A stretch of DNA of 25,892 bases from Flavobacterium sp. UBA6195 (lineage in GTDB: Bacteria; Bacteroidota; Bacteroidia; Flavobacteriales; Flavobacteriaceae), in NCBI RefSeq assembly GCF_002422095.1, contig NZ_DITB01000082.1, positions 1 through 25,892 on the forward strand, read 5' to 3'. The notes beneath the pieces are model-generated. The model saw only the letters and a list, made by a program, of their open reading frames with translations, was not told the origin of the DNA and ran no database searches. The translations under genes were made by a program, and so were the position numbers. Position 1 is the stretch's first letter, and every line of letters starts with the position of its first letter. Below, piece by piece: positions 1 through 8,726 of this stretch.

Positions 1-22
1 CTAAACTTTTGGGTGCAGTCTA
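1..22. mobile_element. Possible terminal inverted repeat of an IS3-family (IS150-group) insertion sequence lying left of the window
   Basis: Read on the minus strand, the first 22 bases are TAGACTGCACCCAAAAGTTT followed by AG. This resembles the tips of IS150-group elements, which begin TGTACTGCACCC or similar, with an A-rich run and GTTTAG or GTTGGA after it. The outer tip would lie near position 22 and the element would extend to the left, outside the window. No transposase sequence or target duplication can be seen, so the call rests on the end motif as remembered. Chance similarity is possible. Confidence 0.4.
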
Positions 23-55
23 AAAGGCTCTTTTTTTGTATTATATTTTTAGATA

Positions 56-955
56 CTATCCATTAATAGCCTCAACTTTGATTCCTTCGTCTTTTAACAT
101 GTCCTTTAACATATTCTCAATTCCATTTTTCAAAGTAAAAGTTGAAGAAGGACAACCACTACAAGCGCCTTGTAAAACCACTTTAACTCTTTTTTCTGTT
201 GGGTCAAAAGATTCAAACATAATGTTTCCACCGTCACTTTGAACAGCTGGTTTTACATATTCCTCTATAATATTTATAATTTGTTGAGAAGTAACATCAA
301 GTGCGTCAAAATAAGCTTCTTGTTGTTTTTGATGTATTTCAGTTTTTACAATTGCAGTTTCATCTATAACAACATTGCCATTTTCCATGAATTCTTTAAT
401 GAAAGTTCTTAATTCTAAAGTTATTTCATCCCATTCTGTAACGGCAAATTTAGTAACTGAAATATAATTTTCGTCAATAAACACCTCTTTAACAAAAGGG
501 AATTTGAATAATTCCTTTGCTAATGGAGAAGCGCTTGTTTCATCGATATTTTTGCACTCTAAGGCAGTTTTAGTTAAAAGTTTATTACAAACAAATTTTA
601 ATACAGCTGGATTCGGTGTTGTTTCTGCATAAACCGTAATCGGTTGCTTTTTAGTTGTACTTTCATCAATTTTAATGATTTCACCACCATTAGTAATAAA
701 TTCATTAATTTGATTGGCTACATCTTCTTGAACATCTTCCCATTCTACAATTGAAAACTTTTCAATTGCAATAAAATTTCCAGAAATGTAAACGGTTTTA
801 ACGAATGGTAAATAAAATAATTGTTTAGCTAATGGTGAATTTTGAGTTTCATCTATGTTTTTAAATTCAAAATTTTGAGTTCTTACGATAATTTCATCCA
901 ATTCAAATTTTACAATGGCTGGATTTTGAGTTATTTTAGTTGCGATTACCTGCAT
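56..955 (-). CDS. NifU-family Fe-S scaffold protein with duplicated Nfu N-terminal domain
   Basis: This 299-residue protein probably assembles or carries Fe-S clusters in the cytoplasm. It has two homologous Nfu_N-like domains, at about residues 1-90 and 100-195. Both contain the pattern TxNPAxxKF, NIDET.SPLAK.LF and FPFVK or LPFVK. A C-terminal NifU domain follows, with the cluster-ligating CxxC in GACSGCPSS (C265, C268). An upstream ATG at 994 would add 13 residues. I prefer the start at 955 because the N-terminal domain begins there (MQVIATKITQNPA) and a perfect -7 element (TATCTTTG on the minus strand, 970-977) lies inside the extension. The gene stands alone on the minus strand, divergent from the PorP-like gene. 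The family is secure; its specific client proteins are unknown. Confidence 0.9.
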   Translation of the reverse strand: MQVIATKITQNPAIVKFELDEIIVRTQNFEFKNIDETQNSPLAKQLFYLPFVKTVYISGNFIAIEKFSIVEWEDVQEDVANQINEFITNGGEIIKIDESTTKKQPITVYAETTPNPAVLKFVCNKLLTKTALECKNIDETSASPLAKELFKFPFVKEVFIDENYISVTKFAVTEWDEITLELRTFIKEFMENGNVVIDETAIVKTEIHQKQQEAYFDALDVTSQQIINIIEEYVKPAVQSDGGNIMFESFDPTEKRVKVVLQGACSGCPSSTFTLKNGIENMLKDMLKDEGIKVEAING

Positions 956-969
956 AATATTTTTTTTTG

Positions 970-977
970 CAAAGATA
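970..977 (-). promoter_or_regulatory. -7 promoter element for the NifU-family gene
   Basis: The minus strand reads TATCTTTG, a full match to the Bacteroidota -7 consensus TAnnTTTG, 15 bases upstream of the ATG at 955. No well-spaced TTG -33 box is visible. Transcription would start around 963-966, giving a very short leader. Confidence 0.5.
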
Positions 978-1107
978 CAAAGTTCATCAAACATGTGTGT
1001 GGTTTGAAATATTTAGTTACATATTTAACGTTTTATTTTGTTTTTCATGTCCTTAATTCTGGTGTCTTAAAAAAATGTAATTTTAACTTAAGAATATTTT
1101 GACGGAA

Positions 1108-1139
1108 TTGTAAAAGAAACTTAAAAATTTATATCTTTG
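1108..1139 (+). promoter_or_regulatory. Promoter of the PorP/SprF-like gene
   Basis: TTG at 1108-1110 and TATCTTTG at 1132-1139 are separated by 21 bases. This fits the Bacteroidota primary sigma-factor pattern (TTG, about 19-21 bases, TAnnTTTG). The gene starts at 1241, which implies an untranslated leader of about 95 bases. I see no other gene in the 285-base gap between 955 and 1241. Confidence 0.6.
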
Positions 1140-1240
1140 GCAAATTCGTATTAGAAACCTAGTCAATATTGTTTTTTGATCTAGTTGTTTTTATTTAGAA
1201 CTTGAACATTCAAGTATGTTTTCATTAAACAATAACTACA

Positions 1241-2230
1241 ATGAATTTTAAAAAAAGTTATTTTATTTTAGCATTTTTATTGGCACAATTTTCTTTTGCA
1301 CAAGAAGGAGTTGCTGTTTATTCTGATTATTTATCGGATAATTATTATTTAATTCATCCTTCAATGGCAGGTGCTGCTAATTGTGGTAAAATTAGATTAA
1401 CTGGTCGTCAGCAGTGGTTTGGACAAGATGAAGCGCCTGCATTGCAAACAATAAGTTTTAATACTGCTTTAGACGAAGATGGCGTTTCGGGTATAGGTAT
1501 GATTTTATTTAACGATAAAAACGGATATCACTCTCAAAAAGGAGCTAAGTTAACTTATGCTCATCATCTTCGTTTTTCAAGAGGTACTATAGATTTAAAT
1601 CAGTTGTCTTTTGGTTTAAGTGCTGCCTTTGTTCAAAGTACACTAGATGGCTCTACGTTTACAGGATTTGATCCTGTTATTGTTCAAGGTGTTATTCAAA
1701 AAGACGCTTACTTTAATGTTGACCTAGGAGTTTCTTATCATTATATGGATTTCTTTACCCATTTAACCGTTAAAAATTTCTTAGCTAATCAAAGAAGAGA
1801 ATTGTACTCAGAAGGTTTTGAATCCGATAATTTAAGTAAATTATTGTGGAGTGTTGGAGCTACGTTTGGGGATGAAGATAGATTACTTTTTGAGCCATCA
1901 ATTATGTATCAAAGAATTTCAGAAACAAAAGAATCTTCGATTGATTTAAACCTAAAAGTCTATAAAACATTAGATTTTGGTAAGCTTTGGGGTGCTGTTT
2001 CATATAGAAGAAGTTTTGATAGCGCAGATTATGAGGGAGGAAAACAAAATTTACAATGGGTTTCGCCTATTGTTGGTTTAAATTTTGGTAAATATATGTT
2101 TTCGTATACCTATTCTCATGTTATGGGTGATATAAAATTTGATAATGGAGGATTTCATCAGATAACTTTAGGGATGAATATCTTTTGTAAAGATAAGCAG
2201 TGGGATTGTAATTGTCCTGCGGTTAATTAA
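1241..2230 (+). CDS. PorP/SprF family type IX secretion system membrane protein
   Basis: This 329-residue outer-membrane beta-barrel protein has a signal peptide ending at SFAQ (MNFKKSYFILAFLLAQFSFA). The PorP/SprF family signature is visible: YSDYLSDNYYLIHPSMAGAANCGKIRLTGRQQW near the N terminus, then alternating aromatic beta strands. It ends with a cysteine-containing tail (CNCPAVN). PorP/SprF proteins act with the type IX machinery in gliding and secretion, and paralogues often sit beside genes for adhesins exported by that system. Here no adhesin gene is adjacent; the downstream neighbour is a carbonic-anhydrase-like gene behind a terminator. Which paralogue this is cannot be told from sequence alone. 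Confidence 0.9.
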   Translation: MNFKKSYFILAFLLAQFSFAQEGVAVYSDYLSDNYYLIHPSMAGAANCGKIRLTGRQQWFGQDEAPALQTISFNTALDEDGVSGIGMILFNDKNGYHSQKGAKLTYAHHLRFSRGTIDLNQLSFGLSAAFVQSTLDGSTFTGFDPVIVQGVIQKDAYFNVDLGVSYHYMDFFTHLTVKNFLANQRRELYSEGFESDNLSKLLWSVGATFGDEDRLLFEPSIMYQRISETKESSIDLNLKVYKTLDFGKLWGAVSYRRSFDSADYEGGKQNLQWVSPIVGLNFGKYMFSYTYSHVMGDIKFDNGGFHQITLGMNIFCKDKQWDCNCPAVN

Positions 2231-2251
2231 ATATCAAATTCATAAAATCTT

Positions 2252-2275
2252 GTCCCGTTTACGGGACTTTTTTTT
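2252..2275 (+). terminator. Intrinsic terminator of the PorP/SprF-like gene
   Basis: A perfect 6-bp stem GTCCCG / CGGGAC with a TTTA loop (2252-2267) is followed by eight T residues. It lies 21 bases after the stop codon. Confidence 0.85.
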
Positions 2276-2288
2276 AAATTAATAAATT

Positions 2289-2801
2289 ATGTTGATAAAA
2301 GAGGTTAATGGTAAAAGCCCGCAGATTCCATCTGACTGTTATGTTGCAGAAAATGCAACTATTGTTGGGGATGTGGTATTAGGAAATAATTGCAGCATTT
2401 GGTTTAATGCAGTGATTAGAGGAGATGTAAATTCAATTATAATTGGTAATAAAGTAAATATTCAAGATGGTGCTGTTATTCACTGTACTTATCAAAAGCA
2501 TCCAACAGTTATAGGGAATAACGTTTCAATTGGTCATAATGCTATTGTTCATGGTTGTGTGATAAAAGATAATGTTTTAGTTGGGATGGGTGCTATAATT
2601 ATGGATAATTGTACTATTGAAAGTAATTCAATTATAGCAGCAGGTTCAGTAGTTACACAAAATACTACAGTAGAATCAGGTTGTATATATGCTGGAGTTC
2701 CTGCTAAAAAAGTAAAAGATATTGATCAAAGTGATTTTGCTGGCGAAATTGAACGTATTTCAAATAATTATGTGATGTATTCAGGTTGGTTTAAAGAATA
2801 G
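2289..2801 (+). CDS. Gamma-class carbonic anhydrase family protein (left-handed beta-helix)
   Basis: The 170-residue protein is built of hexapeptide repeats (pattern [IV]GxNVxI), as expected for a trimeric left-handed beta-helix. The three zinc-ligand histidines of the gamma carbonic anhydrase family are present: H65 in AVIHCTY, and H83 and H88 in IGHNAIVHGC. The C-terminal helix (residues ~145-170) is typical. Members reversibly hydrate CO2 or are catalytically silent relatives (YrdA, PaaY), and these cannot be separated here. The start at 2289 follows the upstream terminator closely. The stop codon is one base from the convergent stop of the racemase gene, leaving no room for a terminator between them. 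Confidence 0.9.
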   Translation: MLIKEVNGKSPQIPSDCYVAENATIVGDVVLGNNCSIWFNAVIRGDVNSIIIGNKVNIQDGAVIHCTYQKHPTVIGNNVSIGHNAIVHGCVIKDNVLVGMGAIIMDNCTIESNSIIAAGSVVTQNTTVESGCIYAGVPAKKVKDIDQSDFAGEIERISNNYVMYSGWFKE

Positions 2802-2802
2802 G

Positions 2803-3582
2803 TTAGAAATTCTTATAAATTACAGTTTTATTATTTCCGAGTATATTTTTTAAAACCTCTGGCTCACCATTCGTATAGAATATTTGCGAGCTTTTGCTTT
2901 TTGAAAGATTTAATAAATTATTTTGCTCTAATATTTTTTGTGTCTGTTTAGCTACTGCTTCACCTGAATCAATAATTTTTATTTTGGGTGGAATGATTTT
3001 TTTAATTTGTGGAATTAAATAAGGATAATGACTACAACCTAGTACCAAATAATCAATATTTTTTTCTACCATCGGATTTAAATAACTCTTTAATAATTCT
3101 TCCATTTCTGCGGAATCTATATCTCCATTTTCTATCAATTGTACTAATCCATGTCCTATTTGTTCGATTATTTTAACATCAGGATGATTTGCCACACTTT
3201 TATGAAATAATTCGCTATTAAGGGTGCCTTTTGTAGCTAATATGCCAATGGTTTGGGTTTTTGATTGCAACGCTGCAGGTTTTATAGCAGGCTCAATACC
3301 AATAAAAGGAACATCATATTTAGTTCTAAGCTCTTTAATAGCATTTGTAGTGGCAGTATTACAGGCTACAACAATGATTTTACAATTTTGATTTAACAAG
3401 AATTCCGTATTTTTAAAACTCAAATCAATTATTTCTTCTTTAGATTTTTGTCCGTACGGAGCATTCTTGCTATCTGCAAGATAAATAGTGTTTTCGTTAG
3501 GAAGTAAGTTGTGGATTTCACTCCAAATTGAAGTTCCGCCAACGCCAGAATCAAATAAACCTATTGGACATTCTTTTTTCAT
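2803..3582 (-). CDS. murI: Glutamate racemase
   Basis: This 259-residue enzyme interconverts L- and D-glutamate, supplying D-glutamate for peptidoglycan precursors in the cytoplasm. The N-terminal motif IGLFDSGVGGTSIW carries catalytic Asp (D11). The two catalytic cysteines are C74 (VVACNTATTNA) and C183 (LVLGCSHYPYL), with H185 beside the second. The length is normal. The gene lies just downstream of the ompH operon but behind its strong terminator. It may therefore have its own promoter: TATTTTTG on the minus strand at 3588-3595 is a full -7 match, although it would leave almost no leader. It converges on the carbonic-anhydrase gene. Confidence 0.95.
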   Translation of the reverse strand: MKKECPIGLFDSGVGGTSIWSEIHNLLPNENTIYLADSKNAPYGQKSKEEIIDLSFKNTEFLLNQNCKIIVVACNTATTNAIKELRTKYDVPFIGIEPAIKPAALQSKTQTIGILATKGTLNSELFHKSVANHPDVKIIEQIGHGLVQLIENGDIDSAEMEELLKSYLNPMVEKNIDYLVLGCSHYPYLIPQIKKIIPPKIKIIDSGEAVAKQTQKILEQNNLLNLSKSKSSQIFYTNGEPEVLKNILGNNKTVIYKNF

Positions 3583-3597
3583 GTTAACAAAAATAAA

Positions 3598-3634
3598 AAA
3601 AACTGTGTAATCACAAATAGATTACACAGTTTTT
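3598..3634 (-). terminator. Strong intrinsic terminator closing the bamA-ompH operon
   Basis: The core stem CTGTGTAATC / GATTACACAG is perfect over 10 bp and extends through A/T pairs to 15 bp, with a 7-base loop (3613-3619). On the minus strand the stem is followed by a U-run. On the plus strand there is also a short T-run, so it may work in both directions. Confidence 0.85.
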
Positions 3635-3653
3635 AAAATGCTTTTTTTAAGTT

Positions 3654-4160
3654 TTATTGAAAACCTAATTCTTTTTTAACATCTGCCATTAAGTCAATCC
3701 CTTCAGCAAATAATACTCCTGAACCATTTGTTGCATCTAAAACATAGTTTACACCTTTTGCTTTAGCAACTTTTTGAATTGCTTTTTGAGCTTTTTCCAT
3801 AATAGGCTTGTATAAATCCATCTCTTTTTGCCCTAATTCTTTTTGCGCAGTTTGTTGAAATTGTTGGATACGAGTTCCCATATCTTGCATTTCTTTTGAG
3901 CGAGTTTCGTTTAAAGCATCACCAGCAGTTGCAGATTCTTGTTCGTATTTTTGCAATTTTGTTTGATATTCAGCAACCATATTTTTGTAATCTTTATCAT
4001 ATGATTCTTGAATTTTTTTCATCTGGTCTTGTGCAGTCTTCATTTCTGGCATAGCCGTCATTAAAGTTTGTACATCTATATGTGCAACTTTTGATTGAGC
4101 TGAAACTTGAGTTCCAATAAAAAGTACGATTGCAATTGCTAAAGTTTTTAATTGTTTCAT
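3654..4160 (-). CDS. OmpH/Skp family periplasmic chaperone (second of two)
   Basis: The 168-residue protein has a signal peptide (MKQLKTLAIAIVLFIGTQVSAQ). The OmpH/Skp pattern follows: KVAHIDVQTLMTAMPE, a long charged coiled coil rich in Q, K and E (about residues 40-120), and a C-terminal section KGVNYVLDATNGSGVLFAEG. Skp-type trimers hold unfolded outer-membrane proteins in the periplasm for the BAM complex. The gene lies 23 bases downstream of a larger paralogue and behind bamA, which fits that role. It is the last gene before the terminator at 3598-3634. Confidence 0.92.
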   Translation of the reverse strand: MKQLKTLAIAIVLFIGTQVSAQSKVAHIDVQTLMTAMPEMKTAQDQMKKIQESYDKDYKNMVAEYQTKLQKYEQESATAGDALNETRSKEMQDMGTRIQQFQQTAQKELGQKEMDLYKPIMEKAQKAIQKVAKAKGVNYVLDATNGSGVLFAEGIDLMADVKKELGFQ

Positions 4161-4183
4161 TTTTAATTGTAAAATTTAGTTAT

Positions 4184-5206
4184 TTAATTTTTGTTCTCTG
4201 TTTCTGTTTTTTGTTCTTTTTCTTTTTTGGCAGCTTCTTTATTTTCTGCTATTTTTTTCTTTTTTTCTTCTATTAATTTTTTTCTTTCTTCTAATTTTCT
4301 ATTTCTTTCATCAATAACTTTTTGTCTTGCTTCAGCTGGAGTAGATTTTTTTTCTTCAGTAGAAACTTTTTCGCTGTCGTTATTAGTGTCAGGATTATCG
4401 TTAACTTTATTTTTATCTGTACCTTCAGTAGAGTTGTTTTCAATTACTGTGCCAGTTTTTTTACCATTACGTTCTTCTTGAATTTTTTTTCTCTTTTCTA
4501 AAGCTTCTATTTTCTTTTGCTCATTTGCTAATTTACGTTCTTCAATTAACTTTTCACGAGCAACTTTTCTTTCATCTAAAATCTTTTGGCGTTCAGCTAC
4601 AGCTGGATTTTCATCTAAAGATTCGTCTAGTTTTTCTTTAGCTTCAAGTGCTTTTAATTGTTTTTTGCTCATCTCTTCTCTTTTTTGTGAAGCAGTTAGC
4701 TTTTTCACAACAAAATCACTAATATCATATTTTTGAGCTGCAAATAACATTGTTAAATCAGAAGATTTATCAAAAATAAAATCATACTTTCTTTGCTCAG
4801 CAACATCTTGAACAATAGTGAAAATCTGATCTTGTATAGGTTTAATTAAAACGGATTTTTGAATTATTAAATCTCCTTTAGGACCGAATTTTTTTTCTTG
4901 ATAGTCTAGTAATTCTTTTTCTAGATGTGCAATTTCTTCTTCTCTTTCTTCGATTAATTCTTTTGTTAAAAGCACTCGCTCTGTTTTTAAAGCGTCTTTT
5001 AATTTATTTATTTCATTTCTTTTTATTTCTATTTCTTGCTTCCATTTTTGAGCTTTTTGCTCTAATTGATTAATAGATTCAGCATAACCTGGAACTTTCT
5101 CTAAGATATATTCCATGTCAATATAACCAATCTTTACTCCTCGAGCTGTTTGAGCTTTAGACGTTGTTAATGATAACAGAGCAAGTATAAATAATATTTT
5201 TTTCAT
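4184..5206 (-). CDS. Large OmpH/Skp family protein with long charged C-terminal tail
   Basis: The 340-residue protein begins with a signal peptide (MKKILFILALLSLTTSKAQ). An OmpH domain covers about residues 20-180 (KIGYIDMEYILEKVPGY, a coiled coil, then YDFIFDKSSDLTMLFAAQKYDISD). A tail of ~150 residues follows, made almost entirely of K, E, R and Q repeats (ERKKLIEEKKKK-type) with a Ser/Thr/Asn/Asp-rich linker. The tail is about as long as the OmpH domain and predicts an extended coiled coil. An ATG at 5242 would add 12 residues; I chose 5206 because the signal peptide starts there. The gene lies downstream of bamA (gap 116 bases) and upstream of a normal-length paralogue. It is probably a periplasmic chaperone or periplasm-spanning partner of BAM. 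The tail's function is unknown. Confidence 0.9.
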   Translation of the reverse strand: MKKILFILALLSLTTSKAQTARGVKIGYIDMEYILEKVPGYAESINQLEQKAQKWKQEIEIKRNEINKLKDALKTERVLLTKELIEEREEEIAHLEKELLDYQEKKFGPKGDLIIQKSVLIKPIQDQIFTIVQDVAEQRKYDFIFDKSSDLTMLFAAQKYDISDFVVKKLTASQKREEMSKKQLKALEAKEKLDESLDENPAVAERQKILDERKVAREKLIEERKLANEQKKIEALEKRKKIQEERNGKKTGTVIENNSTEGTDKNKVNDNPDTNNDSEKVSTEEKKSTPAEARQKVIDERNRKLEERKKLIEEKKKKIAENKEAAKKEKEQKTETENKN

Positions 5207-5322
5207 CTTTAAATAATACGTTTTGTTTATTGTACGAATCACTCTGATTCTGCCTTAATGGTTATTAACGGAATAAATATTAAAATATTTTTACGAATTT
5301 AACAAAAAAGCAATAATAAACC

Positions 5323-7977
5323 TTAAAATTGTTGCCCAATAATGAAGTGCGTTTGCCAACCACTTTTAACAGTTGAGCCAGGTACAGGATCAAATCCATG
5401 TGCAAAATCAATACCTAATAGTCCAAATGCAGGCATAAATACTCTTAAACCAATACCAGCAGAACGTTGTAACTGAAATGGATTATACTGTTTAAAACTG
5501 TCAAATGCTGATCCTGCCTCTATAAAAGTTAATGCAAAAATAGACGCTGATTGATTTAAAGTTATAGGGTGTCTTAATTCAAGAGAAAATTTGTTGTATA
5601 CAGTTCCGCCGTTATTTGATGACAGCGAGTTATTTGGATATCCTCTTAATTGAATTACCTCTCTTCCGTCTAAAGAAAAATTTGCTAATCCATCACCACC
5701 TAAATAAAATCTTTCAAAAGGTACAATTCCTCTTTCTTTATCATATGCTCCCATATAACCAAATTCACCTAAAGTTCTTAGTACAAATTTATTCCAAACT
5801 CGTGTATACCAATCTGCTTTAAATTTAATTTTGTAGTATTCTAACCAATTGAATCTTTTTTGGTCAACTTTACCTCTATCAGCGGAAGCAGATTGCCAAT
5901 CGGAATGTACTGTTTCGTATACTCCTGAACCTTCAGATGTTTCTTTTAAATAATCACCTACTATTGGGTCATATCCATCGCTAGTAGTTACTGTTTGATA
6001 TTCTGAATCTGCAGTATATCTTATTTTGTAAGCCTTTTGATTTTCTAAATCTCCATAATCAACACCATTAAATAACGAATAAGGTGGTGTAAATTTTCCT
6101 ACTATACTAAATTCAGAGCCATACGTTGGGAAAATAGGATTTACCCCTTTACTATTTCTAGTAAGACCTATTGTATAGGTAAGGTTTCTAGATGCACCAT
6201 TACCAAACGTAAATAATCCTGTTTTATAATTGTTAAGGTCGTAATATTGGAATGATACCGACTGTGAAAGCACAAAATAATCGTCTGGCACAGTAAGTTT
6301 TTTTGCTATACCAACAGATATGGATGAAATATTAAAGCTTTGATTTCTTGTAACATTTCTTGTTGAATAGTTATATAAAAATTGTTTACTATGCGATAAA
6401 GTTGTTGAGAAACTTACTGGTTTTTTTCCACCTAGCCATGGTTCTGAAAAGGATAAGCTATAGGTTTGGAAATAAGAACTTCCTTGAAGTCTCAACGACA
6501 TTTTTTGTCCATCTCCAATAGGTAATGGTTTATAAGCTTCTTTTTTGAAAATATTTCTAGCTGAAAAATTATTAAATGATAAACCTAAAGTACCTATGAA
6601 TCCACCTCCACCATAACCACCTTGTAATTCAATTTGACTTGATCCTTTTTCAACAACATTATATTCTATGTCAACAGTTCCTGCTTGAGGATCAACATTT
6701 TTAAACTCTGGTTTTATAGCTTCTGGATCAAAGAAACCTAATTGTCCAATTTCTCTGATAGAGCGAATTAAATCTTCTTTACTGTATTTTTGTCCAGGTT
6801 TTGTTCTTAACTCTCTGTAGATTACATGGTCATTTGTTCTGTCATTTCCTACAACTGTAATTTTGTTAAAATAAGCAATTGGACCTTCTGTAATTCTAAT
6901 TTCAAAATCAATGGTGTCATTAACTGTTCTTGTTTCTACTGGATTAATGCTCGAAAATAAATAACCATTGTTTTGATATAAATTGGTTATGTCTTCACCA
7001 TCTGGTTTAGATTTATCAGCAATTCTTTCCTCTAATATTTTTCCGTTGTATACATCTCCTTTTTTAATGCCTAATATTGAACTTAATTGACGGTCTGTAT
7101 AAACGGTATTACCAAGATATCTGATGTCGCCAAAATAATATTTTCTTCCTTCTTCTAATTTGACTTTTATGGCAACGGTGTTCTTCTTTTTGTCATAAGT
7201 TACAGAATCAGATACAATTCTAGCATCACGATATCCATTTTCTTTATATTTACTGATAACGGTACTTAAATCTTCTTTGTATTTTTCTTTAATATATTTT
7301 GAAGATTTTAATATTCGAATTGGATTTTTTACTTTGGTATTTTTGAAGGCACTTTTTAATTTAGAATCACTAATTTTAGTGTTGCCTTCAAAATCTATTT
7401 TACTCACTTTAACCTTGCTACCACGATCTATATTAACCACCATTTTAACTTCATTTCCTGTGCTGTCTGGAATAGTGTTTATGGCAACTTTTGCATTATA
7501 AAAACCATCTTTTTTATATTTATTTTCAATATAATTTTTTGTAGTGGTTAATAAATTTTCATTAACTATTTTTCCTTTTTTTAAGTCGGTTTCTTTAATA
7601 AGTTCTTCAGATTTACCTTTTTTTACTCCTTTTATTTTAACATCAGAAATTTTCGGTAATTCATTTATGTTTAATTCTAAAAAAATACTATCTCCTTTAA
7701 TTTCATTTACATAGAAATTGACATCAGAAAACAATCCTAATTTCCATAGTTTTTTAATGGCAATACTAATGTCTTCCCCTGGAACCATTATCGTTTGTCC
7801 TTTTTCGAGTCCTGTAAAAGTAGTAACAGTTTGCTCGTTATAGGAAATTTTTCCTGTAACTTGAATTTTAGCTAAAATATATTCTTTTCCATTTTCAAGT
7901 TTAGTTTCTTGAGCAAAAATAGAAATGTTATTCAGTAATAATAGGATAGAAAATAATTGTATTGCTTTTTTAAACAT
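5323..7977 (-). CDS. bamA: Outer-membrane protein assembly factor BamA
   Basis: This 884-residue protein inserts beta-barrel proteins into the outer membrane. It has a signal peptide (MFKKAIQLFSILLLLNNISIFAQ) and a series of POTRA domains over roughly residues 30-440 (for example KISDVKIKGVKK and YYFGDIRYLGNTVYTDRQL). A 16-strand-type barrel follows, with the conserved LRGY of the L6 loop at 777-780 and a terminal aromatic strand ending in GQQF. A longer frame could start at 8115. I place the start at 7977 because the signal peptide begins there. The start codon overlaps the end of uppS by 8 bases, suggesting translational coupling. It is transcribed with uppS and the two ompH genes. Confidence 0.95.
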   Translation of the reverse strand: MFKKAIQLFSILLLLNNISIFAQETKLENGKEYILAKIQVTGKISYNEQTVTTFTGLEKGQTIMVPGEDISIAIKKLWKLGLFSDVNFYVNEIKGDSIFLELNINELPKISDVKIKGVKKGKSEELIKETDLKKGKIVNENLLTTTKNYIENKYKKDGFYNAKVAINTIPDSTGNEVKMVVNIDRGSKVKVSKIDFEGNTKISDSKLKSAFKNTKVKNPIRILKSSKYIKEKYKEDLSTVISKYKENGYRDARIVSDSVTYDKKKNTVAIKVKLEEGRKYYFGDIRYLGNTVYTDRQLSSILGIKKGDVYNGKILEERIADKSKPDGEDITNLYQNNGYLFSSINPVETRTVNDTIDFEIRITEGPIAYFNKITVVGNDRTNDHVIYRELRTKPGQKYSKEDLIRSIREIGQLGFFDPEAIKPEFKNVDPQAGTVDIEYNVVEKGSSQIELQGGYGGGGFIGTLGLSFNNFSARNIFKKEAYKPLPIGDGQKMSLRLQGSSYFQTYSLSFSEPWLGGKKPVSFSTTLSHSKQFLYNYSTRNVTRNQSFNISSISVGIAKKLTVPDDYFVLSQSVSFQYYDLNNYKTGLFTFGNGASRNLTYTIGLTRNSKGVNPIFPTYGSEFSIVGKFTPPYSLFNGVDYGDLENQKAYKIRYTADSEYQTVTTSDGYDPIVGDYLKETSEGSGVYETVHSDWQSASADRGKVDQKRFNWLEYYKIKFKADWYTRVWNKFVLRTLGEFGYMGAYDKERGIVPFERFYLGGDGLANFSLDGREVIQLRGYPNNSLSSNNGGTVYNKFSLELRHPITLNQSASIFALTFIEAGSAFDSFKQYNPFQLQRSAGIGLRVFMPAFGLLGIDFAHGFDPVPGSTVKSGWQTHFIIGQQF

Positions 7978-8725
7978 TTTTTTCGGGTATAATTTGTTCG
8001 CTGGTTTTTCCAAATCTGCGTTCACGTTTTTGATAACTAATAATTGACTCATATAAATCGTTCTCTGAAAAATCTGGCCAAAGTACATTTGTAAAATAAA
8101 ATTCGGCATATGCAATTTGCCATAATAGGAAATTACTTATTCTGTGTTCACCGCTAGTTCTAATTACTAAATCTACATCTGGTAAATTGTGTGTGTAAAG
8201 ATGCTGATTAATAATTGATTCGTCAATAGCCTCTTCAGAAATTATATTATTTTTAACTTTGTTTGATATTTTTTTAACAGCTTGTATTAACTCTTCTCGT
8301 GAACCATAGCTTAGTGCTAGTGTTAACGTCATTCTTGTGTTTTCAGCTGTTTTATTGATTACTTCTAGTAATTCTTTTTGCACGCTATCGGGTAAATTTG
8401 TTAAATTTCCAATTGCATTTAATTTGATATTATTGCTTTGTAAAGTTTTAATTTCTTTTTTTAATGAAGAAACTAATAACTTCATTAGGGTGTCAACTTC
8501 TAATTTTGGTCGATTCCAGTTTTCAGTTGAAAAAGCATAAAGTGTTAGGTTTTTAATACCTAGTTTTGCACATGCTTCTACAGTTGTTCTTACTGATTTG
8601 GTTCCATTTTCATGCCCTAAAGCACGTAACATTCCTTTTTGTTTTGCCCATCTTCCATTGCCATCCATTATAATAGCTAAATGGTTGGGTAAATAATCGA
8701 TATTTATCTTTTGTAATAATTCCAT
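7970..8725 (-). CDS. uppS: Isoprenyl (undecaprenyl) diphosphate synthase
   Basis: The 251-residue cis-prenyltransferase makes the C55 lipid carrier precursor for peptidoglycan and surface polysaccharides from farnesyl diphosphate and isopentenyl diphosphate. The signature HLAIIMDGNGRWAKQKG holds the Mg-binding aspartate (D21). YAFSTENW follows, and DLVIRTSGEHRISNFLLWQ carries RTSGEHR (189-195). A frame start at 8758 would add 11 residues (MGKTHVFVLNN); I prefer 8725, where the family homology begins. The ATG then lies one base beyond the stop of the DUF6089 gene, so translation is probably coupled. The gene overlaps bamA by 8 bases at its end. Confidence 0.95.
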   Translation of the reverse strand: MELLQKINIDYLPNHLAIIMDGNGRWAKQKGMLRALGHENGTKSVRTTVEACAKLGIKNLTLYAFSTENWNRPKLEVDTLMKLLVSSLKKEIKTLQSNNIKLNAIGNLTNLPDSVQKELLEVINKTAENTRMTLTLALSYGSREELIQAVKKISNKVKNNIISEEAIDESIINQHLYTHNLPDVDLVIRTSGEHRISNFLLWQIAYAEFYFTNVLWPDFSENDLYESIISYQKRERRFGKTSEQIIPEKNV

Positions 8726-8726
8726 A

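Noticed and set aside
4191..4481. Open frame on the plus strand opposite the large ompH gene
   Set aside because: It mirrors the charged K/E-rich coding sequence as an S/F-rich frame; the minus-strand gene has a signal peptide and family motifs.
7978..8115. N-terminal extension of BamA to 8115
   Set aside because: The extension lies inside uppS and precedes a clear signal peptide at 7977.
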